Assembly (NCBI GenBank): GCA_034522155.1
Contig: JAXHLP010000014.1
Location: 141,505-205,504 of the forward strand
DNA length: 64,000 nt
Origin: Salinilacustrithrix sp034522155
GTDB taxonomy: Bacteria; Actinomycetota; Acidimicrobiia; Acidimicrobiales; Salinilacustritrichaceae
Reading direction: 5' to 3'
Shown here: positions 8,500 to 18,396 of the stretch, in pieces
Position numbering within the stretch: position 1 is the first letter of the stretch
Layout: each line of letters begins with the position of its first letter
Position numbers and translations under genes: made by a program
Notes under the pieces: model-generated
Told to the model about the DNA's origin: nothing
Seen by the model: the letters and a program-made list of their open reading frames with translations, nothing else
The model's database searches: none

Positions 8500-10267
8500 C
8501 ACGAACGATCCAGACCGGTCCGGCTGGGGCCCCGAGGGCACCGGAGCGGACGACCAGGGGTGGGCCAGCACACCGCCCCCGCCCCTGACCGAACCACCGC
8601 TGACCCTCGACACCGAGACCGAGGTCTCCAGCGGCGGTTCCGGCCTCGGCGGCCGCGTGGCCGCCGGCGTCATCGGCGTGCTGCTGCTCGTGGGCGGTTC
8701 GCTGTTCGCGGTCACCCAGCTCGGCTCGTCCGGTCCCGGCTCGGCCGAGGCGGCCGTCGACGAGCTCCTCGGCGCCGCGAGCGACGAAGACGTGCTCGGC
8801 GTGCTCGCCGCGCTCGACCCGGGCGAGCGCGACACCCTCCGCGATTCGGTCGAATCCCTGTTCGGCGAGTTCGAGCGCCTCGAGGTGGTCGACGACTCCT
8901 TCGAGCTGTCGGGCATCGATGGCGTCGACCTCGTGTTCTCCGACGTCACCTACCGGACCGAGCCCGTCCGCGACGGCCTCGCCCGCGTCTACTTCACCGG
9001 TGGGACCGTCACCGCCGGCGTGAACACCGACGAACTGCCGATCGGCGATTTCGTCAACGACACGATCGAGCGCTTCGACGGCGACATCAGCGGCGTGCAG
9101 GAGTCCGAGACCACCGAGATCAACGCCGATGGCGAGGCGTTCCTCGTGGCCCGCGAGGGCGGCGACGGCTGGCGCGTCAGCATCGGGTACACGCTCGCCG
9201 AGATCGCTCGCCACGAGATGGGCCAGCCGCTGCCGACCGACTCCGTCGAGCCGGTCGGCGCCGAATCACCCGAGGCTGCGGTGGCGGGCATGGCGAACGC
9301 GGTCGCCGACCTCGATCTGCGCGGAGGGATCGCCCGTCTGTCGCCGAACGAGTTCGGCGCGTTGCAGGAGTACGCGGCGCTGTTCCTGGGCGAGGCCGAG
9401 GCCGCGCTCGACGAGACCCGGTCCGAGGTCGAGATCTCGCTCGACGACCTCCAGCTCCGATCGGAGGGGTCGGGCGACGGGGCCACGGTGTTCGTCGAGA
9501 CCATCAGCTTCTCCGCCCGGGCGACCGACGGGAGCTTCGGCATCGCCTACGACGGCGAGTGCGCCACCATCGAGGGCGACCTCGACGAGTCCGAACTGGC
9601 CGGAACGCCGTTCGAGGACGGCGAGATCTGCACCGACGAGTTGGAGAACCAGGGCGTGTTCGGCGGCGGCGCCGGCATGGAGGGCTTCGAGGACATGTTC
9701 GCCGAGGGCGAGGTGCCCGAGTTCCCCGAGTTCGAGACGCCCGAGATCGGCATCACCACCGAGCAGGTCGACGGCCAGTGGTACGTGGCCCCGATCGCCA
9801 CCGGCATGGACGCCTGGGTCGCCGGACTCGAGGTGCTCGAACGCGAGCACCTCGACGCCATGGTCGACTTCGGCGAGGCGCTCGTGGAGTCCTTCTCGTC
9901 TGGGTTCGACGACAGCTTCTCCGAGTTCGAGGAGATGCCCGGCGACGTGCCCTTCGACGAGACCATCGACGGGTCCGACCTGCCGCCGCCGACCCCCTCG
10001 ATCCCGGAATCGCCGACCACGACGGCGCTCGGGGGGCAGGGCGGCACGAACCCCACCGAGGCCCCGGGCCCCATCGACGAGGCCGCGCTCGAGGAGTTCG
10101 TCGGCGGCTTCGCCTTCGACGACGCCGACGCCGACTGCATCATCGCTGGGCTCGAGGCCGCCGGCCCGTACGTACGGTGGGAGCTCGCCGACTCCTACGT
10201 CAACGGGTATGCACCGAGCATCGAGACCCAGGACGCGTTCTTCGCCGTGCTCGATGCCTGCGCCTGA
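8492..10267 (+). CDS. Large acidic, single-pass extracytoplasmic protein with internal duplication
   Basis: 591 residues: a Pro/Ser/Thr-rich cytoplasmic N-terminus, one helix (about residues 55-77), then a very acidic extracellular part. Two homologous-looking segments start with SAEAAVDELLGAA (about residue 84) and SPEAAVAGMANAV (about 254). Each is a helical section followed by a beta section that ends with an aromatic strand (GDGWRVSIGY and VDGQWYVAP). A Pro/Thr linker leads to a C-terminal Cys-containing module (DADCIIAG and LDACA). No family was recognised. GTG at 8492 overlaps the preceding gene by 8 bp. It may be a cell-surface sensor or structural protein. Confidence 0.75.
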   Translation: MSDTNDPDRSGWGPEGTGADDQGWASTPPPPLTEPPLTLDTETEVSSGGSGLGGRVAAGVIGVLLLVGGSLFAVTQLGSSGPGSAEAAVDELLGAASDEDVLGVLAALDPGERDTLRDSVESLFGEFERLEVVDDSFELSGIDGVDLVFSDVTYRTEPVRDGLARVYFTGGTVTAGVNTDELPIGDFVNDTIERFDGDISGVQESETTEINADGEAFLVAREGGDGWRVSIGYTLAEIARHEMGQPLPTDSVEPVGAESPEAAVAGMANAVADLDLRGGIARLSPNEFGALQEYAALFLGEAEAALDETRSEVEISLDDLQLRSEGSGDGATVFVETISFSARATDGSFGIAYDGECATIEGDLDESELAGTPFEDGEICTDELENQGVFGGGAGMEGFEDMFAEGEVPEFPEFETPEIGITTEQVDGQWYVAPIATGMDAWVAGLEVLEREHLDAMVDFGEALVESFSSGFDDSFSEFEEMPGDVPFDETIDGSDLPPPTPSIPESPTTTALGGQGGTNPTEAPGPIDEAALEEFVGGFAFDDADADCIIAGLEAAGPYVRWELADSYVNGYAPSIETQDAFFAVLDACA

Positions 10268-10270
10268 CTT

Positions 10271-10287
10271 TCTGACACCGCGTCAGA
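10271..10287. promoter_or_regulatory. 17-bp palindrome, TetR-type operator copy 3
   Basis: TCTGACACCGCGTCAGA has 6-bp perfect arms (TCTGAC/GTCAGA) and the same 17-bp length as the site at 3431-3447. It lies 19 bp upstream of the SDR start at 10307. A further half-site, GTCAGA, follows at about 10292. Conserved spacing and position suggest one regulator for the SDR and the acyl-CoA dehydrogenase pair. Confidence 0.62.
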
Positions 10288-10306
10288 TCCTGTCAGACTC
10301 AGGTCC

Positions 10307-11218
10307 ATGACCGGGATCTGTGCAGGACGCGTCGTGATCGTCACGGGTGCGGGGCGGGGCATCGGCCGCAGCCACGCGCTCGAGTTCGCCCGCCAGGGCG
10401 CCACGGTCGTGGTCAACGACCTCGGCGTCCAGCTCGACGGCAGCGAGCGCGGGGCCAGCGGGCCCGCGGAGGAGGTCGTGGCCGAGATCGAGGCCATGGG
10501 CGGCGAGGCCGTGGCCAACGGCGACGACGTGGCCGACTGGACCGGCGCCGAGCGTCTCGTGGCCCAGGCCGTCGACACGTTCGGCTCGATCGACACGGTG
10601 GTGAACAACGCGGGTTTCGTCCGCGACCGCATGTTCGCCAACACCACCGAGGACGAGTGGGACGCGGTCGTCAACGTGCACCTGAAGGGCCACTTCTGCG
10701 TGGCCCGCCACGCGGCAGCCTGGTGGCGCTCCGAGGCCAAGGCCGGCCGGCAGCGGGCTGGGCGCATCGTCAACACCTCCTCGGGCGCCGGGTTGCTCGG
10801 CTCGGTGGGCCAGGCGTCGTACTCGGCGGCCAAGGCCGGGATCGTCGGTCTCACCCTGGTGCAGTCGGCCGAGCTCGGCCGCTACGGCGCCACCGCCAAC
10901 GCCATCGCGCCGGTGGCGCGCACCCGGATGACCGAGGAAGTGTTCGCCGACGACATGGCCGTGCCCGACAACGGCTTCGACGCCAAGTCGCCCGACAACG
11001 TGGCCCCGGTGGTGGTGTGGCTCGGCTCGGACCAGTCGGCGCACGTCACCGGGCGGGTGTTCGAGATCGACGGTGGCCAGCTCACCCTCATGGACGGGTT
11101 CCGTCACGGTCCGGCCCGCGACAAGGGCGACCGTTGGGACCCGGCCGAGCTCGGCGCGGTGGTCGACGAGCTCACCGGCCAGATCGAGCCGCCGGAACCC
11201 GTGTTCGGGGCCGGTTGA
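10307..11218 (+). CDS. Short-chain dehydrogenase/reductase, 3-hydroxyacyl-CoA dehydrogenase-like
   Basis: 303 residues, a classical SDR. The cofactor motif is TGAGRGIG (about residues 14-21), NNAG is at about 98, a Ser is in NTSSGAG, and the catalytic YSAAK is at 172-176. The 40-residue C-terminal extension after the usual GG-motif end resembles MFE-2-type SDRs that act on 3-hydroxyacyl-CoA or steroid CoA. The palindromic operator-like site directly upstream links it with the ACAD pair. The exact substrate is not assigned. Confidence 0.87.
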   Translation: MTGICAGRVVIVTGAGRGIGRSHALEFARQGATVVVNDLGVQLDGSERGASGPAEEVVAEIEAMGGEAVANGDDVADWTGAERLVAQAVDTFGSIDTVVNNAGFVRDRMFANTTEDEWDAVVNVHLKGHFCVARHAAAWWRSEAKAGRQRAGRIVNTSSGAGLLGSVGQASYSAAKAGIVGLTLVQSAELGRYGATANAIAPVARTRMTEEVFADDMAVPDNGFDAKSPDNVAPVVVWLGSDQSAHVTGRVFEIDGGQLTLMDGFRHGPARDKGDRWDPAELGAVVDELTGQIEPPEPVFGAG

Positions 11219-11240
11219 TCGGCTGGCAGACTCCTTCGCC

Positions 11241-12389
<1,149 letters not shown>

Positions 12390-13064
12390 TCAGCTGGTGA
12401 CGACGATCCAGACCATGGCGAAGTGGCCGGCGGCGGCGACCACGGTGAAGGCGTGCCAGATCTCGTGGTACCCGAACTCGGTCGGGCGCGGGTCGGGCCG
12501 CCTCATGAAGAGGACGACCGCGCCGATCGTGTACGCGAGGCCACCGAGACCCAACAGGATCAGGGCGCTGACGTCGATGTGGCGGATGATCGACGGCAGC
12601 GCGAGGACGGCGATCCAGCCCATCACGAGGTAGAGCGCGTTGCTCGACTTGGGGAACCGATCGATCCCGAACGACTTGAGCGCGATGCCCAACAGCGCGA
12701 TGCCGGCCACACCGGCGAGGAATCGCCCGCCCCAGTCGCTCGGCAGGACCATCAGGCACACCGGCACCCACGTCCCGGCGATGAGGACGTAGATCATCAC
12801 GTGGTCGGCCATCTGCATCCGGCGGCGCGCCGTCGGGGACCGGGCGACGAGGTGGTAGGTGGCCGAGGTCGCGAAGACCGCGAGCTGGGCCACGGCGTAG
12901 ATCGCGGCCGCGAGCCGGGCCCGGGGTGACGATGCCGCGGCGATGAGCAGCGCCCCGGCCGGGACGACGGCGAGGGCGCCTGCCGCGTGCAGCCAACCGC
13001 GGTACCGGGGCCGGGGCCAGAGGTACGACGGCAGATCGTCTTGCGGCTCAGCGATCACGCCCAC
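12390..13064 (-). CDS. Hemolysin III / PAQR family membrane protein
   Basis: About 224 residues with seven predicted helices. PAQR/hemolysin III hallmarks: SATYHLVARSP, the MADHVMIYVLIAGTW segment (His/Asp metal site) and the C-terminal EIWHAFTVVAAAGHFAM with two His. Members are putative zinc-dependent lipid hydrolases, and haemolytic activity is rarely shown. The start is GTG at 13064 or 13058; longer starts would overlap the neighbouring thiolase. It ends directly against convergent argJ with no spacer. Confidence 0.82.
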   Translation of the reverse strand: MGVIAEPQDDLPSYLWPRPRYRGWLHAAGALAVVPAGALLIAAASSPRARLAAAIYAVAQLAVFATSATYHLVARSPTARRRMQMADHVMIYVLIAGTWVPVCLMVLPSDWGGRFLAGVAGIALLGIALKSFGIDRFPKSSNALYLVMGWIAVLALPSIIRHIDVSALILLGLGGLAYTIGAVVLFMRRPDPRPTEFGYHEIWHAFTVVAAAGHFAMVWIVVTS

Positions 13065-13126
13065 GAGCTCAATGATGGCGCCTCGACGCCGTGGGTGCGA
13101 ATCGAACCTCGCCACGCGACCCGAGT

Positions 13127-14332
13127 TCAGGAGAGGCGCTGGACCACCATGGCCATGCCCTGGCCACCGCCCACACACATGGTCTCGAGCCCGAACTCCT
13201 CGTCCTCGTCCTCGAGGGCGTTGAGCAGCGTGGTCATGATGCGAGCACCGGTCATGCCGAACGGGTGACCGAGCGCGATCGAGCCACCCTTGACGTTGAG
13301 CTTGTCGAGGTCGATGCCGAGGTGCTCGGCCGAGGGAAGCACCTGGGCGGCGAACGCCTCGTTGATCTCGACGAGGTCGATGTCGTCCATGGTCATGCCG
13401 GCCCGCCCGAGCGCCTGGCGGGACGCGCCGATCGGGCCGAGACCCATGATCTCGGGATTGAGGCCGGTGACGCCGGAACTGATCACCTTGGCGATGGGCG
13501 TGATGCCCAGCGCCTTCGCCTTGGTGTCGCTCATCACGATGACCGCGGCGGCGCCGTCGTTGAGGGGGCAGGCGTTGCCGGCGGTGACCTGACCGTCGGG
13601 ACGGAACACCGGCTGGAGCTCGGACAGCTTCTCCACGGTGGTGCCGGCGCGGGGACCGTCGTCCTTGCTGACCACGGTGCCGTCAGCGAGCGTGTACGGG
13701 CTGATCTCGCGGTCGAAGAAGCCGTTCTCCTGGCTCTCGACGGCCCGCTGCTGGGAGCGGGCCGCGTACTCGTCCATCTCCCGACGGCCCACGCCCTCGG
13801 CCTGGACCACGTTCTCGGCGGTCTGGCCCATGGCGATGTAGACGTCGGGCAGACCCTGCGGCGGCTCCCAGCCGGGGGCATCGCCCGCGGCCCGCTCGGC
13901 CGTGCGGGCCTCGGCGTCGGCGAAGGCCTCGTTGTGGGGCCCGACGTCGGCGGCACCGTTCATGTAGCGGCTGACCGTCTCGACACCCGCGGCGATGAAG
14001 CAGTCGCCCTCGCCGGCCTTGATGGCGTGGGCGGCCATCCGGATGGACTGCAGCGACGACGAGCAGTACCGGTTGAGGGTCACGCCCGGAACGTCGTCGA
14101 GACCGGCCAGGATCGCCGCGACCCGGGCCAGGTTGTAGCCGGCCTCGCCCGCGGGCTGGCCGCAGCCGAGGAGCACGTCCTCGACCTCGGTCGGGTCGAG
14201 GGCCGGGACCTTGCCGAGGACGTCGGCCAGGATGAACGCGGCGAGGTCGTCCGGGCGGGCGTCGACGAGCGAGCCCTTGTTGGCGCGGCCGATCGGCGTG
14301 CGGGACGTGGCGACGATGACGGGCTCGGACAT
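13127..14332 (-). CDS. Acetyl-CoA acyltransferase, FadA-like thiolase
   Basis: 401 residues. Catalytic Cys C90 in LNRYCSSSLQ, NEAFAAQ, GGSIALGHPFGMTGAR with the catalytic His, and the second Cys in MCVGGGQGM. The sequence ends GMAMVVQRLS, as in FadA/FadI-type 3-ketoacyl-CoA thiolases. The ATG at 14332 has a good AGGAG about 8 bp upstream. It stands alone without a fadB partner, and the hemolysin III gene follows in the same direction. Confidence 0.92.
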   Translation of the reverse strand: MSEPVIVATSRTPIGRANKGSLVDARPDDLAAFILADVLGKVPALDPTEVEDVLLGCGQPAGEAGYNLARVAAILAGLDDVPGVTLNRYCSSSLQSIRMAAHAIKAGEGDCFIAAGVETVSRYMNGAADVGPHNEAFADAEARTAERAAGDAPGWEPPQGLPDVYIAMGQTAENVVQAEGVGRREMDEYAARSQQRAVESQENGFFDREISPYTLADGTVVSKDDGPRAGTTVEKLSELQPVFRPDGQVTAGNACPLNDGAAAVIVMSDTKAKALGITPIAKVISSGVTGLNPEIMGLGPIGASRQALGRAGMTMDDIDLVEINEAFAAQVLPSAEHLGIDLDKLNVKGGSIALGHPFGMTGARIMTTLLNALEDEDEEFGLETMCVGGGQGMAMVVQRLS

Positions 14333-14389
14333 GGCTGGGCTCCTGTGCTGGGTCGGGTGCTGGGGACCATTCCTACCAACCGTTGCCGG

Positions 14390-15334
14390 CTAGTGGGGGT
14401 GCGTGTGGTCGCGTTCCTGGCTGCGGGGCCCCTGGCTGCGGGTGTCGAGCCAGCGTTGCAGACCCTGGGCGTTGGAGTGGATGCCTGACAGGGTCTCGAG
14501 GCGCTCACGGGCGACGGGATCGATGTCGTCGTCGCCGACGCCGAAGCGGGCTTCGAGGGCCTCGGTGATGTCGCGGTCCTCCTGCCACGCCTTCTCGGCC
14601 ACGTCGGCCCAGCTGCGGAGGGTGTCCTCGGCCTCGACGAGGATGTCGACGGGGTCGGGCACGAGGCCGTAGTGGGCCAACGCGATGCCCGACGGCTGCC
14701 GCTCGGCGAAGCGGTGGAGCGAGTCGATGGCCGACTCCAGGTCGAAGTCGGGCGGCGGGGTCGCCGGCCGGAGGATGCCGACATCGGGCAGGCGCACGCC
14801 CACCGCGTCGCCGGCGAAGAGGAGACCGGACTCGGAGTCGTGCAGCGCGAGGTGGTGCTTGGCGTGGCCGGGCGAGTCGACGGTGACGAGCGACCGGTTC
14901 GACGACACCCGGACCTCCTCGCCGTCGTCGAGCACGTGGATGCGGGACGGGTCGGTCGGGTCGAGGCGCCCGTACAGGGAGTCGAGGAGGTCGCCGTAGA
15001 CCATGGCGGCCGAGCTCACGAGCTTGGTGGGATCGGCCAGGTGGCGGGCGCCACGCTCGTGCACGTACACGGTGGCGTTGGGGAACGCCCGGGCCACATC
15101 GCCCACGCCGCCGGCGTGGTCGAGGTGGATGTGGGTGACGATGATCCCGGCGAGCTCGTCAGCGGCCACGCCCAGCGCCGCGAGCTCGGCCAGCAGGGTG
15201 TCGACCGAGGACTGCGAACCGGTCTCCACCAGCACGGGCGCGTCGCCCTCGATGAGGAAGCCGGCGGTGACCCGCTCCCACCCGCCGAGGAGCGTGTCGA
15301 TCTGGACGACGCCGGGGGCGATGGTGTCGGACAC
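14390..15334 (-). CDS. MBL-fold metallo-hydrolase
   Basis: 314 residues with the metallo-beta-lactamase fold. The metal motif THIHLDHAGG lies at about residues 67-76, a further His is in SPGHAKHHLAL and an Asp in LFAGDAVG. A C-terminal helical extension ends in a His-rich tail (DHTHPH). The family is broad (hydrolases of thioesters, lactones and others) and the substrate cannot be inferred. The GTG start at 15334 is divergent from xseA with about 20 bp between the two genes. Confidence 0.85.
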   Translation of the reverse strand: MSDTIAPGVVQIDTLLGGWERVTAGFLIEGDAPVLVETGSQSSVDTLLAELAALGVAADELAGIIVTHIHLDHAGGVGDVARAFPNATVYVHERGARHLADPTKLVSSAAMVYGDLLDSLYGRLDPTDPSRIHVLDDGEEVRVSSNRSLVTVDSPGHAKHHLALHDSESGLLFAGDAVGVRLPDVGILRPATPPPDFDLESAIDSLHRFAERQPSGIALAHYGLVPDPVDILVEAEDTLRSWADVAEKAWQEDRDITEALEARFGVGDDDIDPVARERLETLSGIHSNAQGLQRWLDTRSQGPRSQERDHTHPH

Positions 15335-15354
15335 GGCAGGCTCCGATCTGCACG

Positions 15355-16716
15355 ATGGCGATACGTTCGGCTCTCGTGGCGAAACCTACCCCCACCTTCT
15401 CGGTCAGCGAGTTGGCCGACCGCATCGGCGAGCAGCTCCGCGCCGCGTTCCCCGCCGAGATCTGGGTGCGTGGCGAGATCGAGAACCTGACGCGCGCCCC
15501 GTCGGGCCACGTCTACTTCTCCCTCGCCGACGACGGCGGCGGAGGCGGCGAGTCCGGGATGCCCGGCCAGGCTCACCTGTCGGTGATGCTGCGAGCACGC
15601 GAGAAGGAGCGCGTGAACCGGCTGTTGACGAAGGCCGGGGGTCGGGTACGCATGACCGACGGCACCGACGTGCGGATCCGCGGTCGCGTCGACTTCTACC
15701 CACCGCGGGGCCGGCTCCAGTTCCAGATGGTGTCGATCGACCCCGCCTTCACCCTCGGACAGCTCGCCGCGGCCCGGGCCGCCCTCGTCGAGGCGCTGCG
15801 CGGCGAAGGGCTGCTGGCCCGGAACGGCGCGCTCGCGATGCCCGCGCTCCCGCTCCGGGTCGCCGTGGTCACCTCGTCGGGCAGCGCGGCCGAAGCCGAC
15901 GTGCTCACCGAGCTCGACCGGTCGGGCTTCCGGTTCGACTACTGGGTCGCCGATGTCCGCGTCCAGGGCAACGAGGCACCGACGTCCATCGCCGGCGCCA
16001 TTCGCTGGTGCGCCCCGAAGGGCTTCGACGTGATCGTGGTCGCACGGGGCGGCGGGTCGGCCACCGACCTGGCGGCGTTCGACGACGAGCTCGTCGCCCG
16101 GGCCATCGCCGAGAGCCCGGTCCCGGTACTCACCGGCGTGGGCCACGAGGTCGACCGGACCGTCGCCGACGAGGTCGCCCACACCTCGGCCAAGACCCCG
16201 ACGGCCGCGGCCCAGCACCTGGTCGGCCTGGTGACCCGGGCCCGGGACCGCGCCGACGTCGCCTTCGACGGCATCATCGTGGCCGCCGACCGGGCGCTGC
16301 GGCGGGAGGCCGAGCGCCTCGACCGGCTCGCCGCCCGGACCTCGACTGCGGCCGCCGGCGCGACGCGGGCCGAGCACGCCCGGATCGACCACCTCGAGGC
16401 CCGGCTGCGACGAGCCCCGGTGGGCCGGCTGGAGCGGGACGAACGTGCCCTCGAACAGGCTCGCCGCCGGCTCCGCTCGGCGACGCGACGTACGCTCGAT
16501 GACGCTGAGCGTGCGATCGACGTGCTCGCAACCCGCACCAGCGCCGTCGACCCCGAACGGGCGCTCGCCCGGGGCTGGTCGATCACCCGGGACGAACGGG
16601 GCACGGTGGTACGTTCCGCCGCGGATGTGGCAACGGGCATGACCATTCGCACCACCGTCGCCGACGGCACCGTGACCTCGACGGTCACGTCCTGCGACCC
16701 GGACGACGAGCGATGA
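15355..16716 (+). CDS. xseA: Exodeoxyribonuclease VII large subunit
   Basis: 453 residues. An N-terminal OB-fold (FSVSELADRIGEQL, then VWVRGEIENL-type motif and GHVYFSLAD) precedes the catalytic core (VVTSSGSAAEADVLTEL, ARGGGSATDL and the GVGHEVDRTVADEVAHTSAKTP block). A long basic coiled-coil follows, and the C-terminus is DPERALARGWSIT. It degrades single-stranded DNA together with XseB. GTG at 15376 is an alternative start. It overlaps xseB by 4 bp, the usual operon. Confidence 0.95.
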   Translation: MAIRSALVAKPTPTFSVSELADRIGEQLRAAFPAEIWVRGEIENLTRAPSGHVYFSLADDGGGGGESGMPGQAHLSVMLRAREKERVNRLLTKAGGRVRMTDGTDVRIRGRVDFYPPRGRLQFQMVSIDPAFTLGQLAAARAALVEALRGEGLLARNGALAMPALPLRVAVVTSSGSAAEADVLTELDRSGFRFDYWVADVRVQGNEAPTSIAGAIRWCAPKGFDVIVVARGGGSATDLAAFDDELVARAIAESPVPVLTGVGHEVDRTVADEVAHTSAKTPTAAAQHLVGLVTRARDRADVAFDGIIVAADRALRREAERLDRLAARTSTAAAGATRAEHARIDHLEARLRRAPVGRLERDERALEQARRRLRSATRRTLDDAERAIDVLATRTSAVDPERALARGWSITRDERGTVVRSAADVATGMTIRTTVADGTVTSTVTSCDPDDER

Positions 16717-16934
16717 GCCCCGACGCGCTCGACCAGGCCCCCGCCGGCTACGCCGACGCCGTCGACGAGCTCGAGACGATCCTCCGCGAGATCGAGGACG
16801 ACGACGTCGACGTCGATCTGCTGGCCGAGCGGGTCACCCGGGCCGCCGCGCTGATCGAGTTCTGCCGCGACCGGATCGTCGCCGCGCGCGACGCGGTCGA
16901 CGCCGCGACCGATTCCGCGACCGACGACGACTGA
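16713..16934 (+). CDS. xseB: Exodeoxyribonuclease VII small subunit
   Basis: 73 residues, the usual size. It has the family pattern GYADAVDELETILREIEDDDVDVDLLAERV, in which a short helical hairpin packs on XseA, and an acidic C-terminal tail. ATG at 16713 overlaps the xseA stop. Its 3' end may be overlapped by the antisense frameshifted gene. Confidence 0.93.
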   Translation: MSPDALDQAPAGYADAVDELETILREIEDDDVDVDLLAERVTRAAALIEFCRDRIVAARDAVDAATDSATDDD

Positions 16935-17270
16935 CCGCCGCCCGGTGGCGGGCACCGGTCCGGCTCAGCGGAGCGTCAACGGAGAAGCGGACCACCTCGG
17001 TCGCGCCGGCCGACTCCGACGCCGACTCGGCCCGCGGGGTGGGGTCGACGTGCTCGGCGGTGCCGGCCTCGCCCGCGGGGCGCTCGACCAGGCCGAGCTC
17101 GAGCATCGGCGAGGTCGCGGTACCGCTCAGCTGCTGGCCGTCTCGCTCGCGCACGATCAGCGACTCGTAGGGGCGACGAACGAGGCCACGACCACGAGCA
17201 CGGCCAGCGAGATCGGGACGATCGGGTGAATTCGCCACTGGCGGGCGACACGATCGGGTCGCTGGGCCAT
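16834..17270 (-). pseudogene. Frameshifted small membrane-anchored protein gene
   Basis: ATG at 17270 opens a 37-codon frame encoding a basic N-terminus and one helix (PIVPISLAVLVVVASFVAP) that stops at 17157. Right at that point the adjacent frame takes over with strong G/C third positions and protein-like composition (YESLIVRERDGQQLSG and onward to EVVRFSVDAP, about 17165 to 16980). The switch coincides with a run of four C on the coding strand (GGGG at 17170-17173 on +). One extra C would fuse both parts into a single anchored protein. Either the gene is broken or the assembly lost a base. Where it ends is unclear: the second frame stays open, with Arg-rich antisense composition, to 16834 inside xseB. 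No family recognised. Confidence 0.5.
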
Positions 17271-17300
17271 CCGGGCAGCATGCCAGCCCCGTAGGATCGT

Positions 17301-18383
17301 ATGATCATGCCCACGCCCCCGACCCGCAACGCCGTCGCCGTGCCGCCGAGCCTGGCGCGGGTCGCTGAGCTGGTCGAAGGCCGCCTGCGGGTTCTCCTCG
17401 ACCACGAGCAGCAGCGGTGGGGATCGATGACCGAGGACCTCGACGCGCCGCTCGAGGCCCTCCGCTCCCTCGTGATGTCGGGAGGCAAGCGGCTGCGGCC
17501 GGCGTTCTGCTACTGGGGGTTCGTGGGCGCCGGCGGCTCCGCCGACGACCGCACCGTGATCGACGCCGGCGCGGCCTTCGAGTTCCTCCAGGCGTTCGCG
17601 CTGGTCCACGACGACGTCATGGACGGCTCGTCGACCCGACGTGGTGCCCGCACCGCCCATCTCGCCTTCGCCGACCGCCACGCCGACGAGGTGTGGCGTG
17701 GCGAGCAACGCCGCTTCGGCGAGGGGGTGGCGATCCTGATCGGGGACCTCGCCCACGTGTATGCCGACCTCCTGTTGCGTTCGGCGCCTGCCCCCGTCCT
17801 CGACGTGTGGGACGAGCTGCGCATCGAACTGAACGTCGGGCAGTACCTCGACATCCTCGGCACCGCCCGGGGTGACACCGATCCGGCCGGGGCCCGGCGG
17901 ATCGCGCGCTACAAGTCGGGCAAGTACACGATCGAACGTCCCCTCCACGTGGGCGCCGCCCTGGCCGGCCGGTACGACGAGCTCGCCGAGGTGCTCACCG
18001 CCTACGGCGATCCGCTCGGCGAGGCGTTCCAGCTGCGCGACGACATCCTGGGCGCGTTCGGCGAGTCGTCGCTCACCGGCAAGCCGGTCGGCGACGACCT
18101 GCGGGAGGGCAAGCCGACGCCCCTGCTCGCCGTCGCCAGCCAGCGCGCCAACCGTGCCCAGCAACGGGCGCTCGACGGGATCGGCGACCCCACCCTCACC
18201 GACGAGGCCATCGCCGACATCCAGGAGGTACTGGTCGGCACCGGCGCGATCGACGTGATCGAGTCCGACATCGAGCGGCTGACCGACAGCGCGCTCGCCG
18301 CGATCGGCGACGCCCAGATCGCCGACGGGGCGCAGGAGGCGCTGGTCGACCTCGCCCGCTTCGTCGCCTGGCGCGAGTCCTAG
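17301..18383 (+). CDS. crtE: Polyprenyl (geranylgeranyl) diphosphate synthase
   Basis: About 360 residues of the trans-isoprenyl diphosphate synthase fold. GGKRLRPAF leads helix D, the first Asp-rich motif DDVMD with SSTRRG is at about 104-108, and the second reads DDILGAFG (about 247). The last Asp of the canonical DDxxD is Gly, a variation seen in actinobacterial GGPP synthases. As the first gene of crtE-crtI-crtB it most likely supplies GGPP for phytoene. There is no Shine-Dalgarno sequence. TATGAT overlaps the annotated ATG (17300-17305), so the ATG at 17307 may be a leaderless start. Confidence 0.88.
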   Translation: MIMPTPPTRNAVAVPPSLARVAELVEGRLRVLLDHEQQRWGSMTEDLDAPLEALRSLVMSGGKRLRPAFCYWGFVGAGGSADDRTVIDAGAAFEFLQAFALVHDDVMDGSSTRRGARTAHLAFADRHADEVWRGEQRRFGEGVAILIGDLAHVYADLLLRSAPAPVLDVWDELRIELNVGQYLDILGTARGDTDPAGARRIARYKSGKYTIERPLHVGAALAGRYDELAEVLTAYGDPLGEAFQLRDDILGAFGESSLTGKPVGDDLREGKPTPLLAVASQRANRAQQRALDGIGDPTLTDEAIADIQEVLVGTGAIDVIESDIERLTDSALAAIGDAQIADGAQEALVDLARFVAWRES

Positions 18384-18396
18384 GAGCACCACCGCC

